Positions 44,596-54,106 are shown, counted from the first letter of the stretch. The stretch: DNA of 64,000 nt from Oscillatoria sp. FACHB-1406 (GCF_014698145.1 NZ_JACJSM010000027.1:17002-81001), one strand, 5' to 3'. Notes: generated by a model not told the origin, from the sequence alone. Program-made: numbers and translations.

Positions 44596-45696
44596 TTACG
44601 ATCGGTTGCCGGAAAATCCCTGCATTTGCACTAACTCAACGCAGAGTTCGCTGGCTGCTTCGCGATCGACAATCGGCGGTAATGTTGAGTTTTTGCAAGC
44701 AACATCGAGTTGCTGGTAAAGTTGATTCGCGATCGCCATAATCTCATCGTAGCTATATTTACCCTGCTTCATGGCGAGCAACTCTTCTGCATCTCCCGCT
44801 TCGCGGCGATCGACGATTACTTGTTGCGTTTCTAAGACTTCAATCCCAGTTTTTAATAAACGAATTGCTTGCATCGCGAACTTACAATCGTAGCCGACTT
44901 TTGCCTCCATTGCTGCCCGCGCCGGATTGCGATTTTTCTTCCATTGCTGATAGTTTTTGTATTCCTGCACGGCTTTATGATAGCGCTGGCTGAGTTGCAG
45001 CAGTTTAATGAAATCTTTGGAAGTGTGGGCGAGTTTTTGGGTATAAGCGAGGGTTTCTTCCGGCAAATCGTATTGCTTTAATACGCCCTTATAATCAATT
45101 TCGGCGGTTAGTAAGCGATAGAGTTCGCCCGCCGGTTCTAGGAATTGGATGCGATCGCGTACTAACAGGTAAAGATACTGCAAAAAACTATTCATATCGC
45201 TGATACTCAGCGGCGGCGTATCCTGCAAGCCAAACTCGGCAGGTGTCGGTTTCTGCGTCGGCGGATCGAGCAACCAGCGGCGATGAGACTCTAATTTTTT
45301 GATTTGCGCGTAACCGTAGCCCGTGTAGGTGCTTTTAACCCGTTTAGAAAGAAACATTCGACGATTGGCTAACAAAACTTTGCCAACTTCCGTTAAATGC
45401 GCGTAATCTTTAAACCAAAGCAATTCTAAAATATTGGGATTATTATCAACCGAAAGTTTGAGAAATTTTCTGAGTTCGTAGATAGCGGTATCTTGCCCCA
45501 AAAACTCAAAATTTCCTGCCTCTTCCGTCCACCCAGAATCTTTCTGCTCGATATCTTTAAAACCCAAATAATAGGGCTGAGTCGCAATAAAAACGCCTCG
45601 GTAATCGTAATCCGAAGTTTCCGTCGCGAGGCCGTAACCTCGCGAACCCGTCAAGGCAAGTAAAATCGTTCGATTTTCAACTTCTAAACGGTTCAT
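44596..45696 (-). CDS. DNA polymerase beta-superfamily nucleotidyltransferase (COG3541/YcgL type)
   Basis: About 366 residues from ATG 45696; a GTG-initiated version would add 30. The nucleotidyltransferase core is near the N-terminus: LTGSRGYGLATETSDYDYRGVF, giving the GSxxxG and paired-Asp DxD motif for metal binding. The remainder is helical and rich in charged residues. The family is common in bacteria and phages but no substrate is established to my knowledge. A tRNA or nucleotide modification role, or a toxin-like MNT role, cannot be decided. Confidence 0.85.
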   Translation of the reverse strand: MNRLEVENRTILLALTGSRGYGLATETSDYDYRGVFIATQPYYLGFKDIEQKDSGWTEEAGNFEFLGQDTAIYELRKFLKLSVDNNPNILELLWFKDYAHLTEVGKVLLANRRMFLSKRVKSTYTGYGYAQIKKLESHRRWLLDPPTQKPTPAEFGLQDTPPLSISDMNSFLQYLYLLVRDRIQFLEPAGELYRLLTAEIDYKGVLKQYDLPEETLAYTQKLAHTSKDFIKLLQLSQRYHKAVQEYKNYQQWKKNRNPARAAMEAKVGYDCKFAMQAIRLLKTGIEVLETQQVIVDRREAGDAEELLAMKQGKYSYDEIMAIANQLYQQLDVACKNSTLPPIVDREAASELCVELVQMQGFSGNRS

Positions 45697-45807
45697 CAGA
45701 AGGATAGATTGCAAATCAGAGTGGTGGATTTTTTGCAGAGATTGAATTCTATAATAGCAGATTTCGGTGAGGTTGAAACGCCTCACCGAGAGCCACGCTC
45801 AAATCAA

Positions 45808-46485
45808 TTAATGAGGGAGCGCATCTATCCGCGATCGCTCGCGAATACCGCTCCAATGGCGATCGGAAGATTGATAAATTTTTAAATCATCCAATCCAGC
45901 TTTTGTTAAAAGTTGCTCGATTTCTTCAAGAGTAAATGCGGCATGAAGTGAATCGCGAAAAAGTTGCTTTTGCTGAATGTTGTAGGTATCGCCTATTGAA
46001 TCTACAATTTGGGCAATATCTTCGACATTAGCAGGGCGCAACAAATCGCGCAACAAAACTGCACCTCCCGGCTTAAGAACGCGCTTAATTTCCTGAAAAA
46101 AGGGAAGCGGATCGGGGAGATGATGAACGAGGCTGTTTGATAGAACAATATCGAAGCTAGCGTCTTCGTAGGGAAGTCGTTTAGCATCGCCGATCTCCAG
46201 AGTAATACGTCCTCCTAAACCGGCAGCCAATACATTTTTCCAAGCCAATTTAAGCATCGATCGCGCTAAGTCAATGCCTGTAATTTGCCACTGAGAGCGC
46301 TCTTGACAAATGAGTATGGGGATGCGTGCTGTCCCCGTTCCCGCATCGAGAACTTCAGCCGGTGCGGTAGAAAGCGCGATCGCGCAACGCGCAAAATCCA
46401 TATTCACTGCCCCAAAATCCATAGAATCGTATTCTGCTGCTTCTTGGGGCGTATCCATAACTTCCGCTTCGAGAATGCGTTGCAT
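45808..46485 (-). CDS. Class I SAM-dependent methyltransferase
   Basis: 225 residues. Motif I EVLDAGTGTARIPI (44-57), the acidic motif II ITGIDLARSML, and the later motifs DASFDIVLSNSLVHHL and RVLKPGGAVLLRDL are all present, as in the Methyltransf_11/25 group. No extra domain tells the substrate. ATG start. It lies upstream of, and co-directional with, the nucleotidyltransferase, with 22-111 bases between depending on the start. Confidence 0.88.
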   Translation of the reverse strand: MQRILEAEVMDTPQEAAEYDSMDFGAVNMDFARCAIALSTAPAEVLDAGTGTARIPILICQERSQWQITGIDLARSMLKLAWKNVLAAGLGGRITLEIGDAKRLPYEDASFDIVLSNSLVHHLPDPLPFFQEIKRVLKPGGAVLLRDLLRPANVEDIAQIVDSIGDTYNIQQKQLFRDSLHAAFTLEEIEQLLTKAGLDDLKIYQSSDRHWSGIRERSRIDALPH

Positions 46486-46630
46486 CGTAAAAATCAGCAG
46501 ATGAATAGGTTCGGTTTAATTGTATCTAACGGCATCTCAAGTCCGATAAAATCGCTGCGAATAGTACCCACTTTCAAGGATAAAAATTCAATCGAGGATT
46601 CTTAAAGATCTATAAAGTTTTTGACTCTAT

Positions 46631-48205
46631 TCAATGGGAAACCGCACCGCCTCCGGCTTTCACTTTCTTAAAAAACAGAACGGCAATCCCACTCAGCAAG
46701 AGTGTCAGGCCGACAAAATAGAAACAATCATTAAAAGCCATCACATAGGCTTCCCGCCGCACAATATTATCGAGAGAGGCGATCGCTTGTTGAGTTGCCG
46801 CTTCCAAATCTGCCCCGCGACTGACAAAATACTGCGTTAACTGTTCGATGCGATCGCGCGATTGCGGATCGTACAGTGAAATTGCCTCGCCCAACCGCTG
46901 CGAGTGAAACTGTTCTCGCCGCGTCAGCAACGTCGCCAGTGCGGCAATCCCCAAAGATCCTCCCATATTCCGCATCATATTAAACAACCCACTCGCCGAA
47001 CCCGCCTGTTCCGCCTCAATTCCCGCCGTTGCAATTGAAGACAGAGGAACCATAATCAACGGTTGCCCCATCGCGCGTACCAACTGCGACCATCGTAACT
47101 GGTCGATTCCCGTTTCGTTCGTCATCCCCGCGTTCATAAAGCAACTCACCCCAAAGATGGCAACCCCCATCCCAATCATCAAGCGACTATCCAAACGTTG
47201 CATCAACTTCGGGACAAACGGCACGATAAACAACTGCGGCACTCCCGCCCACATAATCACTTCGCCGATTTGCATAGCGTTGTAGCGCTGAATCTGTGCT
47301 AAATAAAGCGGCAAAATATACACCGAACCATACAACCCCACACCCAACGCCACATTGACAATCGTCGCCAAGCCGAAATTGCGCCGTCGTAGCAGCCGCA
47401 AGTTAATAAACGGACGTTTTCGCGTTAACTCAATCCAAAAAAATAAGCTCAAAAAAATCGCTGCAATAATACTAAGGCGGAGGATAAACGGCGAACCAAA
47501 CCAATCTTTGCGACTGCCTTCTTCTAACACTACTTGCAACGATCCCAAACCAACCGCCATCGTAACAATTCCGCCCCAGTCGCCCTCAGAAAGCAGGTGC
47601 AATTGTAGCGGTTGCGGTTCGATCGCGTACCACACTGCTGCTAACAATAAGCTACCCGGAACGAGATTCAAATAAAAAACGTACTCCCAACCGTAATTTT
47701 CGGTCAACCAGCCGCCCAGAGTCGGCCCGATGGAGGGTGCAAAAGTCGCAGTAATCGCAAACATTGCTAACCCAATCGGTTGCTTTTTAGGCGGAATCTT
47801 GGTCAGAATCAAGGTGAACGCCATCGGAATCAAAACGCCGCCGCTAAAGCCCTGCAAGGCTCGAAAAACAATCATTGAGGGCAAGTTCCACGCCCAGGCG
47901 CAGCAGACGGAAAAGAAGGTAAATAGCGCCGCATTAACGAGCAAGTACCATCGCGTTGAAAAGACGCGCGCCAACCATCCAGTTAAGGGGATGACGACAA
48001 TTTCTGCAACTAAATAAGCCGTGGAAATCCAAGAACCTTCTTCTAAAGTTGCTCCTAACGCGGCTTGAATATCTTTAAGCGAGGCGTTGGTAATTTGTAT
48101 GTCCAACACGGCCATAAATGCACCGAGAATTGCGCCTAATACGCCAATCCACGTTTTGAAAGAAACGCGATCGCTCGCTGCGGGTGCTGCTGGGGACTGG
48201 CTCAT
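46631..48205 (-). CDS. DHA2-family MFS drug exporter (EmrB/QacA type)
   Basis: A 524-residue membrane transporter with fourteen predicted helices. DHA2 signatures: AVLDIQITNASLKDIQ in helix one, motif A-like GWLARVFSTRW, motif C in ATFAPSIGPTLGGWL, and the RNMGGSLGIA block. It expels drugs or lipophilic compounds with proton antiport, normally coupled to an EmrA/HlyD adaptor. That adaptor gene and a MarR regulator are found on the same strand at 52.1-54.1 kb, with three opposite-strand genes in between, so an ancestral marR-emrA-emrB operon appears split. Confidence 0.92.
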   Translation of the reverse strand: MSQSPAAPAASDRVSFKTWIGVLGAILGAFMAVLDIQITNASLKDIQAALGATLEEGSWISTAYLVAEIVVIPLTGWLARVFSTRWYLLVNAALFTFFSVCCAWAWNLPSMIVFRALQGFSGGVLIPMAFTLILTKIPPKKQPIGLAMFAITATFAPSIGPTLGGWLTENYGWEYVFYLNLVPGSLLLAAVWYAIEPQPLQLHLLSEGDWGGIVTMAVGLGSLQVVLEEGSRKDWFGSPFILRLSIIAAIFLSLFFWIELTRKRPFINLRLLRRRNFGLATIVNVALGVGLYGSVYILPLYLAQIQRYNAMQIGEVIMWAGVPQLFIVPFVPKLMQRLDSRLMIGMGVAIFGVSCFMNAGMTNETGIDQLRWSQLVRAMGQPLIMVPLSSIATAGIEAEQAGSASGLFNMMRNMGGSLGIAALATLLTRREQFHSQRLGEAISLYDPQSRDRIEQLTQYFVSRGADLEAATQQAIASLDNIVRREAYVMAFNDCFYFVGLTLLLSGIAVLFFKKVKAGGGAVSH

Positions 48206-48356
48206 ATCGATAGCTCTCCTGGGTTAAATTTGCTAACGTAGGGATTATGCCAGAAGTTGAGGGAACTTCATGATGTGACGCTTTTTTAAGTTGCGCGGGC
48301 ATAAAGACGGATTCCTTCGAGTACGCGATCTCATCGACTATCTCCTATCTCTCACC

Positions 48357-50648
48357 ATGTACTACCTACTATACGCCTTACTCTTTTGGGTTTTTCTCTT
48401 CAGTTTTAAGTTTATTTCAATGTTCGTCGTTCTGCGTAACTTGAAATGGAAAAACGCCCTCCATCAATTGAAGCCAGCAGAAGCAGTACCGCCGCATCTG
48501 CAAGAACTTTTTCAAGTTCCGATTCAAGCATTAGAAACTTTTGGATTCAAGCAATGTGGTTACTTACAAATTGAGTCAATGGTGGTTTTGCCACCGAACG
48601 AGAGTTGGGCAGTTTTACTGTACAATAAGGCGGAAAAAACTTACGCGATCGCGGGGATTAATCGACCGATCGAACCCGTCCGTCTCTTTTTTATTCAGTT
48701 TTACACCTTTTTTCGCGATCGCAGCTTACTCCTCACTGTCAATGGCACAGCGCATGGCTATCTATGTCCGCTTCCCAATACGGAACTCCAAGACGCTTGG
48801 ACGGTGCAAGAATCCGTCCAATGGGATCTCCATCGCGATCGCTTGCAGCAATTAAGCAAAGAAAAACTATCTTGTCTTATCTCGCCCGAAAAATTTGTTG
48901 ACACCGTTCAAAGCAACCAAAATCTTTATTTCGAGAAATTACAAAAAGAAAAGATATTAGTTCCCATTGCCGGAACGCCGAACTTCTATATTCCTTTTCT
49001 ACCTGCCCTGAAACTTAGCTATCAGTTCGATCGAGGCAATAACAAAGTTAGCTCTATCTTAAAACAACGCCATCAACAAGCTAAGACCGAGCCAAAAATT
49101 ACGGTTGAAATCCCCGTTGAATTGGAAGTTGAAGAATATCTTCGTACCGAAGCTTCCCAACAAAACTTAGTTAGTCAAAAATTTCGCACGCTTTTATTGC
49201 TGGTCAGTCTAGGACTCTTTATCGTCTTTTCTACCCGAATCTTTTCTACCTATAGTCTCCTCATTTTTATTGCCGTTTTAAGCTTGCATGAAGGAGGACA
49301 CTTACTAGCGATGATGCTATTCGGCTATCGCAATCCTGCTGTTCTTTTCATTCCGTTTCTCGGTGCTGTCGCTACCGCCCGTCAGAAAGAGGATGCCACT
49401 TTAGCTCAAAAAGTCTGGGTTTTGCTGGCGGGGCCGTTACCGGGTTTAATTTTAGGCTTAGGTTTAGCGATGTTCGCAGCAAATTCTTTCTCGCGTCCGG
49501 ATTGGCTGAACGAGACAATTTGGATGTTAATCGGGTTGAATCTGTTTAATTTATTGCCGATTTATCCGCTCGATGGCGGGCAAATTGCTGATTTACTTCT
49601 GTTTTCTCGCATTCCCCTGCTTGGAGTCTTTTTTAAAAGCATTGGCGTGCTGCTTCTCGCTTTCCTCGGTCTGACAGGAGAGCCGTTAATGTTAATGTTT
49701 GCGCTGCTGATTGCTCTCAGCATTCCAGATAGTTTCCGAAGCGCTAAAATGATAGCAAAATTACATCGAGACATTGAAATTCAGCCCAATCAAAATCGCG
49801 AGACACTGCTAATTTCTATTTTCCGACAGTTAAAACAGTTGGGTTACAGTAAGCTACCTTTTGCTAAGCGATATGGCATTGCCAAAGCGTTAATTCTCAA
49901 TCAACACCATTTTCGCCGCCAGCGAGGGATGCGGTTGGGGTTAATCATTTTGTATGTTGCCAGCTTGTTCGGCGGACTTGCGGGGGCTTTGGAGGCGGCA
50001 ATGCCCGGTTTTTATCAAACGGCTTCTGAAAGTGCTAAAACTCCGCAACAGCGTCGCGTTCGCTTCGACCAAGCCCAACGACAACAAATTGAGAAAGACA
50101 CCGCAGTGTTACAAACCAATCCGAAAGATATTAAAGCTTACGAACGACGGGCGCAAGCGAAGATGCGCCTGCACGATAAGGTTGGCGCGCTGGCGGATTA
50201 CGATCGCATTGTCGCCCTCTCGCCACAAGATGTCGGGGCTTGGTTGATGCGGGCGCGCCTCCACGAAGACAACCGGCAGACACAAAAAGCTTTCGAGGAT
50301 TATACCCAAGCGCTGCGCCTCAAACCCAAGGAGGCGAACATCTATCATCGTCGTGCCGCAGTACGAACTCGCCTGGGCGATCGCCGGGGGGCATTGTCGG
50401 ACTATAATGCTGCGATCGCGCTGGATGCTCGCGACTCGTATAGTTATCTAATGCGGAGTTATGGCCGTCAGGAGTTTGGAGATATTAAGGGGGCAATTTC
50501 CGATTGCAATCTAGCAATTAAATTCGATGCCAAAAATTCCGACGCTTACACTCTCCGCAGCGAACTACACCGTCAACTCGGAAACGAAGCGCAAGCGATG
50601 GCGGACGAACGGAAAGCGAATGAGTTGAGCGAATTAATGGACAATTGA
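48357..50648 (+). CDS. Membrane-embedded M50/site-2 protease-like protein with TPR tail
   Basis: About 763 residues from ATG 48357 (a TTG at 48291 would add 22). An N-terminal helix and a 250-residue soluble domain precede a site-2-protease core: HEGGH (His311-Glu312-His315) in a membrane helix and NLLPIYPLDGGQ (Asp406) in another, the two halves of the zinc site. Further helices follow, then from about 595 four TPR-like repeats (AYERRAQAKMRLHDKVGALADYDRIVAL and so on). S2P enzymes cleave membrane-bound anti-sigma factors or other regulators; the TPRs could dock the substrate. The substrate is unknown. Confidence 0.88.
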   Translation: MYYLLYALLFWVFLFSFKFISMFVVLRNLKWKNALHQLKPAEAVPPHLQELFQVPIQALETFGFKQCGYLQIESMVVLPPNESWAVLLYNKAEKTYAIAGINRPIEPVRLFFIQFYTFFRDRSLLLTVNGTAHGYLCPLPNTELQDAWTVQESVQWDLHRDRLQQLSKEKLSCLISPEKFVDTVQSNQNLYFEKLQKEKILVPIAGTPNFYIPFLPALKLSYQFDRGNNKVSSILKQRHQQAKTEPKITVEIPVELEVEEYLRTEASQQNLVSQKFRTLLLLVSLGLFIVFSTRIFSTYSLLIFIAVLSLHEGGHLLAMMLFGYRNPAVLFIPFLGAVATARQKEDATLAQKVWVLLAGPLPGLILGLGLAMFAANSFSRPDWLNETIWMLIGLNLFNLLPIYPLDGGQIADLLLFSRIPLLGVFFKSIGVLLLAFLGLTGEPLMLMFALLIALSIPDSFRSAKMIAKLHRDIEIQPNQNRETLLISIFRQLKQLGYSKLPFAKRYGIAKALILNQHHFRRQRGMRLGLIILYVASLFGGLAGALEAAMPGFYQTASESAKTPQQRRVRFDQAQRQQIEKDTAVLQTNPKDIKAYERRAQAKMRLHDKVGALADYDRIVALSPQDVGAWLMRARLHEDNRQTQKAFEDYTQALRLKPKEANIYHRRAAVRTRLGDRRGALSDYNAAIALDARDSYSYLMRSYGRQEFGDIKGAISDCNLAIKFDAKNSDAYTLRSELHRQLGNEAQAMADERKANELSELMDN

Positions 50649-50689
50649 TAATTTTTAATTCTTAGAACCAACAACCAATAACCGATAAG

Positions 50690-51385
50690 GTGAGCATTGA
50701 CGATATTGTAAAACTCATTGATGCAATTACAAAGTTGATCGAGGTCATCATCTGGCCGGGAATTCTGATCTTTGTGATGGTGCGTTTTGGCTCCGATTTG
50801 CGCGATTTCTTCGTAAATTTGAGCGAAGCTTCTTTAAAAGGGGCGGGGTTTGAACTTTTTGTGAAACGAAAACAAGCCGAAGCAGCGGCAGCTTTAGCAG
50901 CCGCAGCAGTTTCTAACGATGAAACCCAAGTTTCTGAAACAGCGGTTAAGGAGGCAAAGGTTGTTGCGAATCTAACCGCCAATACCGTTACGCCTCAACT
51001 GCTGAAACGTGCAGAAATGTCAAGTATTTTGTGGGTCAACGATCGCCCGCAGTGCAATATTAACGAACGGCGATCGCTAGAAGCGTTAGGAATTTATCTC
51101 GTTTTAGCAACTTCCACCGAAGAAGCCTTAGAACGAGTGCAAAAGCAACATTTTGATGTGATTATTTCCGATATGAGGCGACCGGGAGATGCCGAAGCGG
51201 GATATACATTGCTCGATAAGTTGCGCGCGATCGCTAATCATACACCCTACATTATTTATGCAGGAGCGCGATCGCCGGAGCAATTGGAAGAAGCACGGAA
51301 ACGAGGCGCGATCGCGGCAACAAGTCGCCCCAACGAACTGTTTAAAATTGTGCTATCGGCTTTAGAACGGAAAGAAAACGGTTAA
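50690..51385 (+). CDS. Membrane-anchored degenerate response-regulator receiver protein
   Basis: 231 residues from GTG 50690. One membrane helix (about 18-33) and an Ala-rich coiled linker lead to a receiver-like domain (112-228). The phospho-acceptor position is Asp161 in VIISDMRRPGD; the acidic pair reads Asn117-Asp118, and the usual Lys near the C-terminus appears replaced (SRPNE where TKP is common). Phosphorylation is therefore doubtful. No kinase gene adjoins. The stop codon lies at the edge of an STRR array. Function unknown. Confidence 0.75.
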   Translation: MSIDDIVKLIDAITKLIEVIIWPGILIFVMVRFGSDLRDFFVNLSEASLKGAGFELFVKRKQAEAAAALAAAAVSNDETQVSETAVKEAKVVANLTANTVTPQLLKRAEMSSILWVNDRPQCNINERRSLEALGIYLVLATSTEEALERVQKQHFDVIISDMRRPGDAEAGYTLLDKLRAIANHTPYIIYAGARSPEQLEEARKRGAIAATSRPNELFKIVLSALERKENG

Positions 51386-51505
51386 TAATGAATAATGAAT
51401 GATGAATAATTAATAATGAAGAATAAGGGATTAATGATGAGTAATGAATAATGGGGATTAACGGTTAATAATGAATAATGAATGATGAGTAATGAAGGAT
51501 TAGGG
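51379..51505. repeat. STRR-like array, left of the four-helix-bundle gene
   Basis: TAATGAATAATGAATGATGA units; a 27-base segment at 51379-51405 is repeated exactly at 51462-51488. The first copy contains the stop codon of the receiver gene, and the second supplies spurious ATGs ahead of the next gene. Confidence 0.75.
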
Positions 51506-51886
51506 ATGACAGGTAATGTAGTCTATGAGAAAGCGTATAAACTTGCAATTCGCATTGTTAATGCCTATCGATATTTGTGCGACGAGCGAAAAGAATTCGT
51601 CTTATCAAAACAACTTTTGCGCAGTGGAACAAGTATTGGGGCAAACATTGCTGAAGCACAAGGTGCGATTTCTAAAGCAGACTTTAGAGCTAAAATGTCA
51701 ATTGCTTATAAAGAATCTTTAGAAGTACAATATTGGCTTTCTCTCCTCAAAGACACAGGCTACCTCAAACCTAAAGCTTTTGAAAGCTTGCAAGCGGATG
51801 CTGCTGAAGTCAGTAGAATACTTTGCAAAATCGTTAAAAGTTCTACTCAAACTTCCAGCAATTCAAAAATACTCTCCCCTAACTAA
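51506..51886 (+). CDS. Four-helix-bundle protein (23S rRNA intervening-sequence/bAvd-like)
   Basis: About 126 residues. Family pattern: VVYEKAYKLAIRIVNAYRYL, SKQLLRSGTSIGANIAEAQGAISKADF, YKESLEVQYWLSLLKDTGYL. ATG 51506, preceded by GGATTAGGG, is preferred; the ATG at 51482 lies inside the repeat. Members occur inside 23S rRNA intervening sequences, near retroelements and as free genes in cyanobacteria; the molecular role is unclear. It lies between inverted STRR arrays, so it may be part of a movable unit. Confidence 0.85.
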   Translation: MTGNVVYEKAYKLAIRIVNAYRYLCDERKEFVLSKQLLRSGTSIGANIAEAQGAISKADFRAKMSIAYKESLEVQYWLSLLKDTGYLKPKAFESLQADAAEVSRILCKIVKSSTQTSSNSKILSPN

Positions 51887-52013
51887 GTAGGCTGTTTTAA
51901 TTAAATAAAATGCGGGGAGGGCGGGTTTTGATTTCTAGATCGCTCTCATAACAACAGTTTAAGCTAAACCCGCCCCTACGAATCCGATCGCAATTTTTTT
52001 ACACCCTCCTACT

Positions 52014-52096
52014 TACTCATCATTCATTACTCATCCCTCACTATCCATTATTCATCATTTATTCCCTCATTATTCATTATTCATTATTCATTAACA
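52014..52096. repeat. STRR-like array, right of the four-helix-bundle gene, overlapping emrA end
   Basis: CATTATTCATTATTCATT units, the reverse complement of the array at 51379-51505. The array supplies the stop codon and last residues of the convergent adaptor gene. Confidence 0.7.
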
Positions 52097-53508
52097 TGAT
52101 GTTCGACACTGACGGTCGCAGACATTCCCGGTACAACCTGCGCTTCATAGCCTTTAATACTTTCGGCATCAAAGACAATTTTAACCGGGACGCGCTGGAC
52201 GACTTTAGTAAAGTTTCCAGTTGCATTGTCGGGCGGTAAGAGTGCAAATTCGGCACCAGAAGCAGGCGATAAACTTTCAACGCGACCGCTGAAAGGATGG
52301 TGAGATAAGGCATCAAGTTTAATTTCAACTTCTTGCCCGGGTTTAACATTTTCGAGTTGGGTTTCTTTGAAGTTAGCAACCACCCAATACTCATTACCCA
52401 CGATCGCCATTAACGGCGTTCCCGGTTGAATGCGCTTGCCAACTTCAACGGCTTTGCGCCCGATGCGTCCGTCGGCGGGGGCGGTAATTTTGGTGTAGGA
52501 AAGTTGCAGTTGTGCGTCTTTGAGGCTGGCTTCGGCTTGCGCGATCGCGGCGCGGGCTGCCTCGTACTGGGCGCTATTCACTGCGGTTTGTTGCGCTTTT
52601 GCGCGCGCTTGTTGCAATCCGCTTTGCGTAGAGGCGAGTTTGGCTTGCGCGCCGGTTACGCCCTCTCGCGCTTGGGTAACTTTCGCTTCCGCCCTACTCA
52701 CGCCTTCTCGCGCTTGAGCAATTCTGGCTTCGGCTTGTTGCACTTGCTGTTCGGCGGTTCTTTTTTGAGCGAGGGCGACTTCGTAGCTGACTTTGGCGCT
52801 GTCGAGTTGTTGGCGCGGGATTACGCCTTGTTGGTACAAGCTATTGTAACGGTTGTAGTCGGTTTGGGCTTTTTCTAAAGTCGCTTGGGCTTGTTGGACG
52901 GCGGCACGGGCGGCGGTAGCCCCAGCTTGGGCTTCGGTGACGGCGGCTTGTGCGGCGGGGATTCCGGATTCGGCTTCGGTGACGGTGGCGCGGGCGGTAG
53001 CGATGGCTGCGATCGCGCCGCTAATATCTCCTTGTGCCTGCGTTTGCGTGGCTTGGGCGTTGGCTTCAGCTTGCGCGATGTTTGCTTTAGCGGCTTGCGC
53101 TTGCAGTTGCGCGCTTTGTAGGGCGGCTTGCGCTTGCGTCACTTTTACTTTTGCGTCTTGAGAATCGAGTTCGACGAGAACATCTCCTCGATGCACTTGT
53201 TGGTTATCGTTAACGTCAATTCGTTCGACGGTTCCAGCAATGCGACTGCTGATATCGTAAATTTGTCCGGCGACAGTGGCGTTTTCGGTTTCTTCGTGAG
53301 TCGAAGCGTACTGCCACCAACGGTAGCCGAAGGTTCCGGCAGCGATCGCGCCCACCCCTAAAACGGCTAATATTATTGCTTTTTTGGGGCTGCGTCGAGT
53401 CGGTACGGCGGGCAATTCATCGATTGCGGGTTCGCTCGAAGTGACTTGCGGTTCGAGATCGAGGTTTTCGACTTTAGAGGCTGTTTTGGGGTTATCTAGA
53501 GTTTGCAT
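52084..53508 (-). CDS. EmrA/HlyD-type efflux adaptor
   Basis: A 474-residue membrane-fusion protein. One membrane helix at about 44-63 (KAIILAVLGVGAIAAGTFGYRWW), the first lipoyl half (GTVERIDVNDNQQVHRGDVLVELD), an exceptionally long Ala/Gln-rich coiled coil (about 120-320), the second lipoyl half (TKITAPADGRIGRKAVEVGKRI) and the barrel NEYWVVANFKETQLENVKPGQ. This is the EmrA pattern that partners with DHA2 exporters, and the matching EmrB-like gene lies at 46.6-48.2 kb. The final residues are encoded by a repeat array. A marR gene is upstream on the same strand. Confidence 0.9.
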   Translation of the reverse strand: MQTLDNPKTASKVENLDLEPQVTSSEPAIDELPAVPTRRSPKKAIILAVLGVGAIAAGTFGYRWWQYASTHEETENATVAGQIYDISSRIAGTVERIDVNDNQQVHRGDVLVELDSQDAKVKVTQAQAALQSAQLQAQAAKANIAQAEANAQATQTQAQGDISGAIAAIATARATVTEAESGIPAAQAAVTEAQAGATAARAAVQQAQATLEKAQTDYNRYNSLYQQGVIPRQQLDSAKVSYEVALAQKRTAEQQVQQAEARIAQAREGVSRAEAKVTQAREGVTGAQAKLASTQSGLQQARAKAQQTAVNSAQYEAARAAIAQAEASLKDAQLQLSYTKITAPADGRIGRKAVEVGKRIQPGTPLMAIVGNEYWVVANFKETQLENVKPGQEVEIKLDALSHHPFSGRVESLSPASGAEFALLPPDNATGNFTKVVQRVPVKIVFDAESIKGYEAQVVPGMSATVSVEHHVNE

Positions 53509-53638
53509 GGCGGTAGAGCTATTGAGAGAACTTTTACTTAGAATGCGTAATATTTAATTAGGGTTAAATAGAAGACTTTTAATTAGGATCCTTAAGATTT
53601 GGGTCGGATAAAACTTGAGGTTGAGAAGCGCGGGATTG

Positions 53639-54106
53639 TTAGGAGAGGTTGGCGATCGCGCGATCGATGGCATCTGAGAGGATTTCGCGATCGCGCCCCG
53701 AAACTCCAGCAAAGGCTTCTTCGCGTAACGTTACAGCCAGCGGTGGTAGTTGGGTTTCTAGTTCGCGTCCTTCTTCAGTCAGCCAAATGCGCCAAATTCG
53801 GCGATCGCGTCGATCTCGTTCTCGTCGGATTAAGTTGCGTTGTTCCATGCGATCGAGAACGCCTGTCAGCGTTCCTCCCACTTGTTGGAGTTTCTCCCCC
53901 AAGCTCGAAGTCGGCAGACCGTCTTCTTGCCACAAACAAGACAGCACAACCCAATGAAAGGGCGTTAACCCAAACGGTTCGAGTCGATCTTGAAACTTGC
54001 GCGCCAAAAGCTGAGAGAGAAGTTTAATCCGATAGCCCAAGCCGTGAGGGGCAAGCACATCTTGCCAGTCCTGAAGGGTCGGGGTAGCGGTACGCACGGC
54101 ATTCAT
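53639..54106 (-). CDS. MarR-family transcriptional regulator
   Basis: 155 residues from ATG 54106, with GGAG seven bases upstream; a TTG at 54118 is less likely. A winged helix spans about residues 45-110 (LTPFHWVVLSCLWQEDGLPTSSLGEKLQQVGGTLTGVLDRMEQRNLIRRERDRRD core). It should repress the efflux adaptor gene 130 bases downstream, responding to a lipophilic ligand. The ligand is unknown. Confidence 0.9.
   Translation of the reverse strand: MNAVRTATPTLQDWQDVLAPHGLGYRIKLLSQLLARKFQDRLEPFGLTPFHWVVLSCLWQEDGLPTSSLGEKLQQVGGTLTGVLDRMEQRNLIRRERDRRDRRIWRIWLTEEGRELETQLPPLAVTLREEAFAGVSGRDREILSDAIDRAIANLS

Noticed and set aside
51379..52096. STRR arrays considered as CRISPR
   Set aside because: Units are short, degenerate and AT-rich with no unique spacers of constant length, and no cas genes are present.
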